DNA of 64,000 nucleotides, from assembly GCA_963931925.1 (NCBI GenBank), contig OZ007570.1:34863084-34927083 (forward strand), given 5' to 3'. Shown piece after piece: positions 31,526 to 41,958 of the stretch. The stretch comes from Onchidella celtica (taxonomy: Eukaryota; Mollusca; Gastropoda; Systellommatophora; Onchidiidae). Positions within the stretch are counted from its first letter, which is position 1, and each line of letters starts with the position of its first letter. A program made the translations under genes and the position numbers. The notes beneath the pieces were generated by a model. The model was not told where the DNA came from. It was given only the letters and a program-made list of their open reading frames with translations, and ran no database searches.

Positions 31526-32893
31526 TATGGTTAAGACTCCGAATAAGTCTCTATATGAGATCTAGTATTGATAAAGGTCAGGTATCCGGATCCTTCACGC
31601 GATAACCTGCGTACAGTGAACTATGTTAGCACTGTATTCTTTACGATTATCCGATTAAAATAACAATCTTAATTATTAACCTGAAGTTATCAATTATCCC
31701 TGAGGCCAATTGACCTCGGGTGGCCGCTACTAAGAACGACGAATTACCAACACTGTTCCTTCGTTATACAACTTGCAGTGTCCTTACTGTTATCACTGCG
31801 TAACTAATGTTTATGACGTATAAATCAACGACAATTTTATTTCGTTGATTAAAATTACAGCTATCTTTATATAGCTATCGTATATTTTAAATTCCGAGGT
31901 AAATTCTATTACCTGAAGTTCTTTTTAAGAACTACTATTTCAGTACTTAGTTACTGAAGATTCAAGGCAGGTGCACAACTGCGCTTGAATGGGGAATCTC
32001 TATTCCCAACAATATATTTAACTTCCGGCCTATGAGCCTTACTCGTCACAACAACCAGAGAATATAATCAATGCGTCAACATTGACGCATGATTCACACA
32101 GGCAATATATTTAAGAAAAGGAATGTATAATTACAATGTACGTAAGGTGTAATAAAAAAAAAACACGAAACTCGACGCTAGACTAACAAGAAAAGACGGA
32201 CAATAATAAACTCTACAGTCTGAACATATTTACAGATAGGATTAAGAAGAGGACAAGAGAGACGTCTTCCTAAAACAACGAGGAAGATAGAAACGCTACA
32301 ATCTAAACAAAATGTACAGATCCCTATCAAAGTCTATTCTCACGAATGCGAATCCTCACTGTTTTAATCACCACTGGTTGTTGCGAGACCGCAGACGTTG
32401 TCGTCGAAACGGCAAAATCGGCGACCAAGCCACCACTTTGGCACAGAGGACACGCACACGTAAGAACGCCCTCGCCACCGCCCGTGGGTTCCTAAACACA
32501 GAGAAAAAGTAAAATGAGCCTGTAAAACAGAAGGAGGAACACTCAACTCCTTAACGCAGACGATATTAAGGATGGAATCACTTAACTCAAGGAACTGGTG
32601 GAGATTCCTTTAGCCCTTGCGTACACCACAGTCAGTACGTTTGTCTTTCTTCGTTTAGTTATGTTGAAGTCTCCTTGGCCTCGATCCTCGGGTCAATGGG
32701 AGAGCCGGAAATATGTGGAACAAATAATGAAAGAAAGCAGTATACAAAACTAAATACAATGAAGTAATTAAAGTAGCTCAACGTGAAGACCACGTGAGCA
32801 CTGAAACTGAAAAAAAACAAAAGTTAATCAAAGAGAAAACCGATATTATACTCCAATCTAAATAACCTATAAACTAAACAATGTCCCCTCCAG
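31526..32893 (-). other. GypE leader with primer binding site
   Basis: 1368 AT-rich bases between the 5' LTR and the gag ATG. One base inside the LTR the minus strand reads TGGAGGGGACA (about 32882-32892), which resembles the complement of the tRNA-Cys 3' end with one mismatch; tentative. The part 32250-32500 resembles the GypA leader at 4140-4330. Confidence 0.6.
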
Positions 32894-34126
32894 TGTCGCG
32901 ATGTGGGTTAGATGGGGAGATTTCGTCTGACACTCTTTCGAGGTCCGCTCCCACAATCGACGAACACACAAAAATAAATACTTGCACTCTAGAAACTAAA
33001 TAAATCAATTGCTTTCAATTTTAGCAGAACTGTAGAGCAGTTTAATTACAGGAATTAATGTAACAAATATAATTATAAATATATATATCAATTCAAAGGC
33101 AACTGAATCTAACTAATGGAACTACAGCTTTTATAAAGACTAACGAATTCAATCTAACTACTTGCAGGTCATATGAGTTATATGGCAAATAGAATCCGCG
33201 CACGTGGCGACAGATTTAACAGTTTAAATTCTATTAATTCAATGAGACATGTTATGATGTGGACATTTCCTCTAGACACGCCATGGAGAATGCTTGTACA
33301 ACCATGCGTTGTCTGGCGGTAGCTCTGAAACTGTCTTCAAAAGTAAGTAGAACGGTTCACTTTCATCATTACAAATTAGTATAGACTCTCACCATGCGGC
33401 CCTCACTGGGAGTGAGAGCGCTGGATGTAAACGCTGTGGGTTTATATCAAACCAAGTAGCTTAGGCTCTGGAGCTTTAAATCAGGCCCCTCACAATGGAC
33501 TGCTCAACTGCGTCTCCATGTCCCTCATCTGGCTGAGGACTATCGCCGTCCACCTCGTAAATGGATTTTCTACATGTGGCCCAGAACTAAGTTCTGTATG
33601 GCCTTAAATACTGGACTGCATCTGCAGCTTACCGTCTAATTCCTGGATTGTGATTGGTGCAACCACTTCTAGCTCAGCTGCCGAACTGAGTTATTTTAAG
33701 TAACAGCCCTACGCAACGACCTTGGGTCGACATCAAAGGTCGAATTACTTCAATACAATATAATATAAATTTTATAGCAATAAATTCTTAACATGTTCAA
33801 AACCCCGAGCTTTTACTCTGGATCACGGTTTTTCTGTACGTCAACAGACGTCTCAATAACATTTAATTCCTACTCACCCCTTCCCTCTTTACTAACCCTA
33901 GTTCAAAACACGAGATACAACAAGTGCTCAGTCATGCACACCTACGCTGTCCCTCTATCCTTCCCCACCTTCTGTCTATCTATCAGGGAAAAAACTGTTC
34001 AAAACACATTGTTTACGAGACCAGCTCAAGGCCAAGTTATGCTGGCTCGTACAATAATTACGTTTCTAAAAATTACTTACTGCTCTCGCAAAAATTTACT
34101 CTTATGACTTAAATCTGGTCTTGACA
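32894..34126 (-). repeat. GypE 5' LTR
   Basis: 1233 bp, partner of 25179-26411, followed by the CCAAG duplication at 34127-34131. Confidence 0.95.
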
Positions 34127-34131
34127 CCAAG

Positions 34132-34525
34132 GTTTTGCTCCACAGAATATGAAAATCAGAAGCACTTTCTGGACGAAATCAAATATGAAGTGTCCCGCCA
34201 TGTTTGATTTGTATTAAGTACAATATCTATCCACACAGGGAGTTCTGTGTAGCAAGCTAGCTACCAGCCTAGAGACATAATGCTATATCACTGCAGCAAA
34301 GGTAACAATAAACAATTTTTTGGTTCACTCTTATTCAGTATAACACCTTTCTTTAAACTGTGCAATACGTTTATCCGAAGCAGGCACCGTAGCAGTTACG
34401 AAAACTGCATGTCAGCCATACAGTTTCGCTGGTATTTTAAACAACCTCTGGATTTACCATTTGGTGTCGGGCAAGTTTTTATAGAATTTTATAGAGAAAA
34501 AATATTATTTCAACCTCTATGAACG
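34132..34525. other. Interior of the nested DNA transposon, right of GypE
   Basis: About 390 AT-rich bases that complete the old transposon up to its right inverted repeat. No convincing transposase motif was recognised. Confidence 0.5.
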
Positions 34526-34650
34526 CCAAAAAAATAAGTTCCAGTTAAGACAAATCGAAACAAGACGCTGTGCCAAATTTGGCCTGGATTCATCAAGGCA
34601 AGCCGGATATATTAAAGAAATTGGCCAACCGTATGTTTTCCAACGCACTA
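34526..34650. repeat. Right terminal inverted repeat of the nested DNA transposon
   Basis: Inverse of 17206-17330. Plus strand runs CCAGTTAAGACAAAT...CCGTATGTTTTCCAACGCACTA, followed by TA at 34651-34652. Confidence 0.75.
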
Positions 34651-37339
34651 TAAATTTCTTCCGGGCACCTTCGGCTCTTCGTCTACACCGGGATCACCTA
34701 CAATCCCTGTATCGCCATCATGTAGCTATTATTTTGTTTATATTCATTGAATAATACAGCACTGGAAACCCCGGAAACAAACATACACCACGGTTTCTAA
34801 TTTTGCATCTGATTCTGAGTTCGCCTCCTGATTCAACTGAAACATGGCTACTGTGAGCTAAAAAAAAAAAAAATCATTATCGATATGGAGACCGAGATCT
34901 GTCGTCAGTTGGTATTTAATTTTTGTGAAAACTTACATTTCGTTGTAACCAAGTTCCACTGATTATTGACATGGTATCGGTGAGCCCAATCAGGATGATT
35001 CTTTTTTTAATTGTAAAAAGAAAAGACTTTTATCATGAATGCGTACTTACTTCATTCTCTGAAAAGATAATTGATTAACAATCGATGCCTCAGCTCTTGC
35101 GAATATCCCTCGTGCATGATTATCTACACCTTCGTGAAAATCAATAACTCGTGCACATGAAGTGAAGTATTTGCGTACTTTACTTTGATCAGTTCTGAAT
35201 CTCCATTGCCTCTTAATAAATCGTTACGAGTGGTATATTCAAGCTGACTTAATATTTCATTCCGATTTGGAAAGATTCTGCGCCAGGCAACAATGATGTC
35301 CGTGTAAAATGACGCTCGTGTGAACAATCGATGAACATATCACAAAAATGTTTGAAAGTGAGAGCTGTCTGTGCGATACCGGATCGCTGGCGTACCATAT
35401 CAGGCAGGCGAGAACCAAAGCCCTTGAATCTTAAGGAGTGATAATGGTATCGATATGGGACAAATTAAGTCGGGGCGCAGTTTCTTTTTTATCTGTCCTA
35501 AACCTGCCAGTGCAAACATGCCTTTACTGGATAAATTCTTTCCTTCTTTTGCAGTAACTAGTAACAGTGTTTATAGTTTGCCGATCCGGAGATATGGAGA
35601 ACCTCAACAGAAAATTCACAAGGACTAACAAAGATCGAATCCTCTGTCATATTGGCTTTAACTTTTATTTTAGCCCTCACTTTTGCACAAAACTATTACT
35701 ATCCCGAATGCAGCCATCCATGAGGACGAACGCTCAAAAGAGAGGGGGTGGGGTGGCGGTGGGGCGGCGAAGTGGCTCCAATGCTTGAAAAGCATACATG
35801 GGTACAGAAGAAGTTTCTGGGGAACCGACCTGCGCTTTTTAATAATGGATTTATGGATTGAATACTTTTGTGTTTTATCTATTTTTTCTTTCTCTAAATT
35901 GAGTTTAATGCGTGTGGATTTATGGCGATTTTGAAACCAACCCATTCTCAAATTTCACCGCTGTAGCATAATCATTCTTGCATACAAAGCATGAATAAGT
36001 CTACGTGTTATGATTGTTTCGAGCTGTGATGAAGTCTAGTCAGCACAAGTAATGTATATCTTCCTGTAACGAAGGTGAGGTTGTTCTCTGATAAAATAAT
36101 TATAACAGTAGAATAAAAGCATTGAAAAAAAAAAAAAAGAGTTTGTTTTCTTAATGTTTTGGTACCATGAATATAGTGCTGGACTTTTAGAGTGAATTAC
36201 AATTACCAATAATAAATAAAAATGAATGTTATTATCTATTATATTGACCTCTAAAAAAGTATGTTTGCACACTCATGGAAAGTAAACGGCAAAATAACAA
36301 AGAAAAAGATGTGACACGTCTCGACGGCTCGTTCCAGAAGACACGTTTTGGGGTATTTTGAGTCATCTATGCCTGACAGAAAAGGTGTTTTCCCCCTTTC
36401 ATTTGCCACCAGTTAAACCAGTACGTGATAATATGGCTTGACAGTTTTACCAGCTAGTGTCAAAACGATACAGCTGATTGTACCAGTTTCGTACAATCTG
36501 CATTCCTATGGGCAAAGTCGTTGAGGATTTGACCCTCTTTGGCTGTGACGTAAAGAATGGTTATAGACTCGTGTGTGCCTGTGTGTGTAAGTGTGTGAGA
36601 GAGGGGGTGTGCATGCGTGCGTGCATATGGTGTGTGTGAGGGAGAGAGACAGACAGAGACGGAGACAACACTTAAAGTGGGTTTTGTATGTTAACAACCA
36701 TTAAAATTGGGTCACAAGAAAGTGGGTTCCAACATTTTTTTTTTTTACCTTTCGTTTTGGCATTCGGAGGGCTTAAAATGGGCTTCACAGTCAGGGATTA
36801 TGGAAAACCCAGTGTTGGACTTTCACCAGTCGCGTGTTTAGGTTTCATACATTGGGCTCATCGTGTGTTCTGTTGGCCATGAAACACTCTCCTTCCACAT
36901 CTCAAGAGAAAATTATACCAGACTTTTCCATGGTAAGAGTTGTTTCCCTTTTAGCCAATCAGAGCACGCTTGCCCTAGGACCATTGGGACAAAACAAAAT
37001 GGCGGGATCCGTCAGTCTCATTTAATACGTAAATTGTGTCTACTCTAGTAAAAGACCGATTACAGCTATTTCTGGCAAAGAAGGGAATCATTCTGGGGAA
37101 ACGGGCAGGTTTTACTGGGAAGAAAGAGACATACATTAGACAAGGAGCATATCTGGAATATTAGACTAAGTCAGAGTGGGAAACAAGCGACACAGTGCAC
37201 GAAGCGTAGTTCGTCCAATTAATTCAGCATTTGACACGCTAGCGCATTTTACAAAATTTAAACCTATTTGATGTCGGTATCATGATTATCAAGGAAGAGG
37301 TATACATTTACATTCTCAACTTCATCACTAACACTTCCA
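34651..37339. other. Non-coding stretch, nothing convincing
   Basis: About 2.7 kb without a recognised gene. It has poly-A/T runs (34861-34873, 36124-36138), GT/GA-rich sequence at 36575-36660, and a CCAAT motif (GCCAATCAGAGC near 36954) 50 bases before AAAATGGCGGGA (about 36999), which is promoter-like but has no supported downstream gene. Confidence 0.5.
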
Positions 37340-37805
37340 GGTAAGACCAGGCCATAGATTTCCGGAAACGCATGCAGTTCCATTGGACCCATCGTGGAAT
37401 GATTCTCTCACCAGTTCTGTTCAACATACTTTACGGCAATCAGTCATATTCAAAATAACATAATATAAGACCTCATTTTGAAACAAATCTTTCTTGCAAT
37501 AAGCCGACGGTAAACGAAACCATCGCTCTGTACCAAACGTTCGGAACATGAAACAAACAATATCAAACTGTATAGCTTAGAAAAGCTATTTGATTTTGAA
37601 AGTTGATGCAATAAGCGCAGGTAGAACCCAGTATTACGTAGCTCGAGACAGAGACAGAGCATCAAAATTTAAGGTATCCACATTCCACTACAACATAACA
37701 AACTTTTTGGGGGTTATTCTGGACTGGAATCTAAATTATAAGGAACATAGTGGTGACAGAGCCAGGAATGGTTATAGCGCTCTAAACATACATGTGTTAC
37801 AGTAG
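37340..37805 (+). pseudogene. LINE reverse transcriptase fragment
   Basis: Two separated frames show a non-LTR RT: at about 37395-37440 RGMILSPVLFNILYGN (the palm motif before the catalytic box), and at 37650-37790 FKVSTFHY followed by FLGVILDWNLNYKEHSGDRAR (the thumb region of Jockey/CR1-type RT). Stops and a deletion lie between them and the catalytic DD box is not visible. A dead scrap. Confidence 0.6.
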
Positions 37806-38045
37806 TTGGAGATACGCTGTCGCAGTTGGCTCTTTTGACTTCCCTCGATACCCTCTTTTGTGCTTGTCTCCCTCTTTCCTGACCTCATTCCAAGGATCCT
37901 GCACCTCCAGGTTACGTCACCAATACACAGCTTGTCGAGAGAGAATCGAGTCTATAACTTGGTTTTGATAACCTCATGCTCTCCATTTACATTTAATTTA
38001 TTGCATTCGGCTCTTGTATGTGTTAGATTTGTTTTTTTTTCTTTT

Positions 38046-38643
38046 TGTAACAGCTGAGGTTGTTCTAGCACGTTATAGTAGGGGGGATTTAGTTGATCTA
38101 ACTACAACCCTTTAGAAAACGAAACTATTGCAGCTGTAAAATAAAAAACACGAGATCCGACGATCGATTAAATAATATTAAAGTTTAATAATTGTATCTT
38201 AACAATAAAATACTAGGAAGGCACCGGCGAACAACTAAATATCTTACGCCACACGGAAAGGAAAACTCACTTACTCACCATCCAACCACTCACATGGGTC
38301 CATATATATATAGACATTTCTACAGAAAGTTCCGGAAATAAACGTCACCTCTGCCTTCGCCCGTACACACAAACTAACCAATCACGTATCAATACGTCAC
38401 CAGATTACATCACTCAAGGCCAAATCTGGCGTAAACTTCTATATCCACAACGTTATCGAATGTTCGGGAACATACTAATATTTACGATCGCCCAACAACT
38501 ACTCACTAGGAAGGGAGGGTAAGGTCACGGAGTACACTCTGGCGAACGTCAACAATTAAAGAAAGAAAGAAGTGAACACATGCTCAGTCACCAGTATAAC
38601 AAGAAAAGCGGGGGAGGGCAAGGGGTAGCTTGCAGATGCTACA
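38046..38643 (-). repeat. Solo LTR related to GypD
   Basis: 598 bp, TG...CA, flanked by CTTTT on both sides (38041-38045, 38644-38648). It is the inverse-oriented partner of 52921-53567 and shares with the GypD LTR the GAGTGATGTAA, TTATTAAAC..TTAGTATTA and TAACGTGCT segments and the CTGTTACA end. No internal sequence: a solo LTR left by recombination between two LTRs. Confidence 0.85.
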
Positions 38644-38648
38644 CTTTT

Positions 38649-41426
38649 GAAGACCAGATTCACAAGTTCTGGTAAGTTACTGGATTTCTTTACAGGCACT
38701 GATCTGCCCCATAGTCCAAAGAATGTCTGATTTGTAATCAAGTAAACACATGTTAACTTTCTCTCTCTCCCCCTCTCCCACATTAAGTACAAACATTATT
38801 TTGGTAACATTATCAGAGAATGTTAACTTGTCTACCGTTTGCATAGTTCCAGGCATGAAGTCAAAACCCTGTTAGTTCAAAACTTTCAAAAGTATCTTTT
38901 TCGGACAAAAATTACTCTTTCTAATTATTCCTTTACCTCACTTCTGTAAAATGTTATGGCCGATGATTTATGAAAAACAAAATAATTTATTACTGTAATC
39001 AATACTCTTTTTTTTTCTGTGGGGGCCGGAGGCCGGGTGACGCCGGTACGACCGCACACGGACTGACAGGAGGCTCGCCAGCCATAAAATAAATCATTAA
39101 ATAGAATATTTTAGAATAAAAATCTTAAATAAATAATATATTAATATACAAACAGCGTATTTTGTTAAATAAATTTATTTTAAAAATAGCTTCTTTTATC
39201 TGCCAGGGCCGACAGACTTTTTCTGCCGGCCCAGCCATACAGGCAGAAACAATGGCCTCGGATGCCTATTGCACCCGGGACCACCCAACGCAGAGTTTTT
39301 ATAAAGATCCCTGAAATTATGCTCTGCTGCGGGACTAGTCTTGGTGCCGCCAGGCTCCCTGGTGGCACCAAGAACTAAAGATCAAAATTCAAAAACCCTA
39401 GAGCCCTGCTAGGTCTTCATATCTTATTACTTGTTTTAACTGGGGCTCTAGAGGAAAACAGTCAATATTAGTGACGTTTCATTGGCAATAAAGGGATCAA
39501 ACTCCTGAAAGGGACAGTGTCCCCGAACTGCTGTCCACTTATCTCCCTTTAACTGTCACTTGTCTTGCCCTTACCTTGGCACTCACCAGAAAATAAATAA
39601 AAACCACAACCAGAAGAGACTACGGACAACGACAATGGAGCAAACGAGAAGTACTACACAAGAGAAAAACATAATCAAGAACAGGGGGCCAACAGCATTA
39701 TGCTGAGGCCCCCGAGAAACAAAAGATCTCAATCTTTTTTTTTCTTGTAAGCATTTTATCAAAACTTGAGATTCAGCTCCCAACTAGCAGGTTGTCAGTC
39801 ATTGGAAACATTGCAATTAATGTAATAACATCCTGTAGAAATGTCATATGCAAGGGCGGGGTAGACTTTGGTGTACGTACTGAAGTGAAATCTTCCTGAG
39901 TAAACAAATTAGTTTGAAATTCATACTTTATTTCCTCAACTTCCAGTTATGAGAATTTAAGAACCTTTATTCATAGATTCTTAAGGTCTGATCGTCTGTA
40001 CACAGATCAATTCCCTGAACATTAAAATGCATTGTAAAATGGCTTTGTGACAGCTGGTTCTGTAAAGTCCGCACACCTGTCAGGCTGTTCACACCTTCAA
40101 TCGTGAGTTACGAGTTATGCAGCAGCAGATGGTCAAACTTATCCGTGCAGTGTGGGAATGTCTCGGTTGCTCCAGCATTCAGCCATTGCCCCTGTCTATG
40201 TATGGCCAATGTACACTGAATCTTTTTTCATGTGTTCACCTGAAGCTGGATCGGAGATGTTGGGTGTTGTGGGGGTATGGTATAGAGAGCGTATATGAGA
40301 GAGGGAGGGGGAGTTTTGGAGGGCGGGAGCAGCCTTTTGAATTATAACAATGAGTTTTTAATAACGGTTAAATAATTTATTTTTTTTTTAAAGCATGGGA
40401 GGGGGGAAACAAGGTAGAATGCCTAGGAAATAAAATCAACTCGAGAAAGAGAAAGTACATTGTCATAATGGATTAAGAACTTAGTATTCTCCTCATTTAT
40501 TGTAGCTCGTAGCATATAAAATGGGAAGGGGGGGGGGGAGCGAAGGGGACAAAAGATTGCCAAAATCGAACATAAGTTATTTTATGGATACACACACACC
40601 GCAGTCTCAAACACATACACACTTAAGTCACACACACAAACACACACACATCAGTTACACACACACATACATGACACATATATATACACACACACCTGAC
40701 TAACACACTTCACACACACATACATACACACACCTGACTAACATATCACACACACACACACTAACACACCTGACTAACACACCTCACACGGACACACTGA
40801 CACACAAATATCAAAGCACAGTAGCATACTTTTGATTTCTGTAATTTCAAAGATACAAATCAGACAGTTTCAAAACTGCATTAAACCAACAACTATAAAG
40901 ATGTTGACACTCACCATGCACGGTTGTAGTAGAGAAGCTGTTGAAGTTATAGCCATGATAACATTTACCTGCGATGTCCTGTATTTGTCCTGCGACCATT
41001 CAAAAATGTTCATTAAAACGTTTTATGTTCAAACCAAGAAAATGCCAAACACAGATCGGACAGCACACAACCTACAATAGCTTATCACTGCAATCCCATG
41101 GCCTATTCCATCACATAACTGTAAATCAAAATTTAATATCCAAACTACACTTGTGCATGCTTTAGAAACTAATTGTGAAGGACATTTTAAGTACCTCAAT
41201 ATGCCCGCACTTTTCCACAATTGCCTTTGGATTCGATTCGATACGTCATGCGTTGAATCGGGCCGGGAAGTAAGTACATGTATAAAACAGATTGCTTGTG
41301 ATTTGTTAACCTTTCGACGACGAGAATATCTGCATAGCGGGAGGGATGAGAGCTCAAAAGAGGCGATCGAGTGTTGGCGCATGGGGCAACTTGTGTTATA
41401 TTGTACATTATAATAATAATTATCTA
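38649..41426. other. Non-coding stretch with GC-rich hairpins and CA repeat
   Basis: No gene recognised. 39030-39460 holds several strong hairpins (separate entry). A CA/ACAC-rich microsatellite lies at about 40590-40805, and poly-G runs near 40400 and 40528. Short frames here are chance. Confidence 0.55.
39205..39455. other. Cluster of strong hairpins
   Basis: At 39339-39372, TCTTGGTGCC-G-CCAGG-CTC-CCTGG-T-GGCACCAAGA forms a stem of about 16 pairs with a three-base loop. Near 39209-39232, GGCCGACAG and CTGCCGGCC pair. Near 39400-39452, CTAGAGCCC pairs with GGGCTCTAG across a loop of about 30 bases. The function is unknown; it could be the end of an unrecognised transposon or a structured RNA. 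Confidence 0.5.
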
Positions 41427-41958
41427 ATCGGGTGGCCAAACCACAGCTCGCTAGCCACATCGGCTCCCCGACCTTCAGTTCGCGGCTCGTGGAAATATGT
41501 TCCTCCATGTTTTGACCACGTATTTACTGACAAAATAAATATCATTAGAAATATTCCTTTTTTTTTTTAACCCTTTTAGTTTAATTTTTTGACAGTCAAT
41601 TTTTGTAACTGAAATGCAAATTCCCAAGTGTTTCTTAGATATTCTCGTAGTTTGTTATTGTATTTGAATTGGCTTAGTTAAAGCAACCACTAGTCAAGAT
41701 TTTGAAAACATTTAAAATATGTGTACTTTGTGATCACTGAAACTAATGCAAATCAACAGTTTAAAAAACTGCATATATGAGTAAATATTGTTGCATACAT
41801 GTATTTCATAATATTTACGTAAATGTTTTGTAACAAAATATGTATAAAACAGTAAAAACGTGTGTGTACATTTTATTCATATCTTGCGGCTCTCAAACAC
41901 CTACTACCTAAAATTTGTGATATATGGCTCTTATATTAAGCAAATTTGGCCACCCCTG
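41427..41958. mobile_element. Non-autonomous hAT-like element
   Basis: The right end GTTTGGCCACCCCTG is the inverse of the widespread hAT terminus CAGGGGTGGCCAAAC. The left end GGGTGGCCAAACC..GCTCGC.AGCCACAT matches it with two terminal changes. 532 bp, no transposase. Flanking 8-mers (ATTATCTA, ATATATTA) do not match well, so it is old. A second, 5'-shortened copy is at 51917-52172. Confidence 0.65.

Larger units (their letters stand above)
25179..34126 (-). mobile_element. GypE: Gmr1-like Ty3/gypsy retrotransposon, apparently intact
   Basis: An 8.9-kb minus-strand element. Two 1233-bp LTRs (TG...CA) show only two differences by eye. The CCAAG target duplication is perfect (25174-25178, 34127-34131). 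The leader is about 1.37 kb. A single 1503-residue gag-pol frame and a 3' region of about 600 bases follow. A purine tract (GGGGTGGGGGATG on the minus strand, about 26412-26424) abuts the 3' LTR. Domain order is gag, protease, integrase, RT, RNase H. It is the best candidate in the window for a recently or still mobile autonomous element. Confidence 0.95.
17206..34650 (+). mobile_element. Old Tc1/mariner-like DNA transposon, disrupted by nested insertions
   Basis: Long terminal inverted repeats lie at 17206-17330 and 34526-34650 and are about 80% identical by eye. Both outer ends start TAGYGCGTT and are flanked by TA. Removing GypD, GypE and one target copy of each leaves about 1.8 kb, a normal Tc1/mariner size. 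The interior holds a transposase-like N-terminal frame broken by GypD (18061-18279 continuing at 24960) and a LINE fragment (17515-17802). The superfamily call is tentative because no DDE residues are visible. Confidence 0.7.

Noticed and set aside
41029-41508. 159-codon minus-strand ORF
   Set aside because: Its N-terminal codons are translated from the hAT-like terminal repeat; the rest has no recognisable domain.
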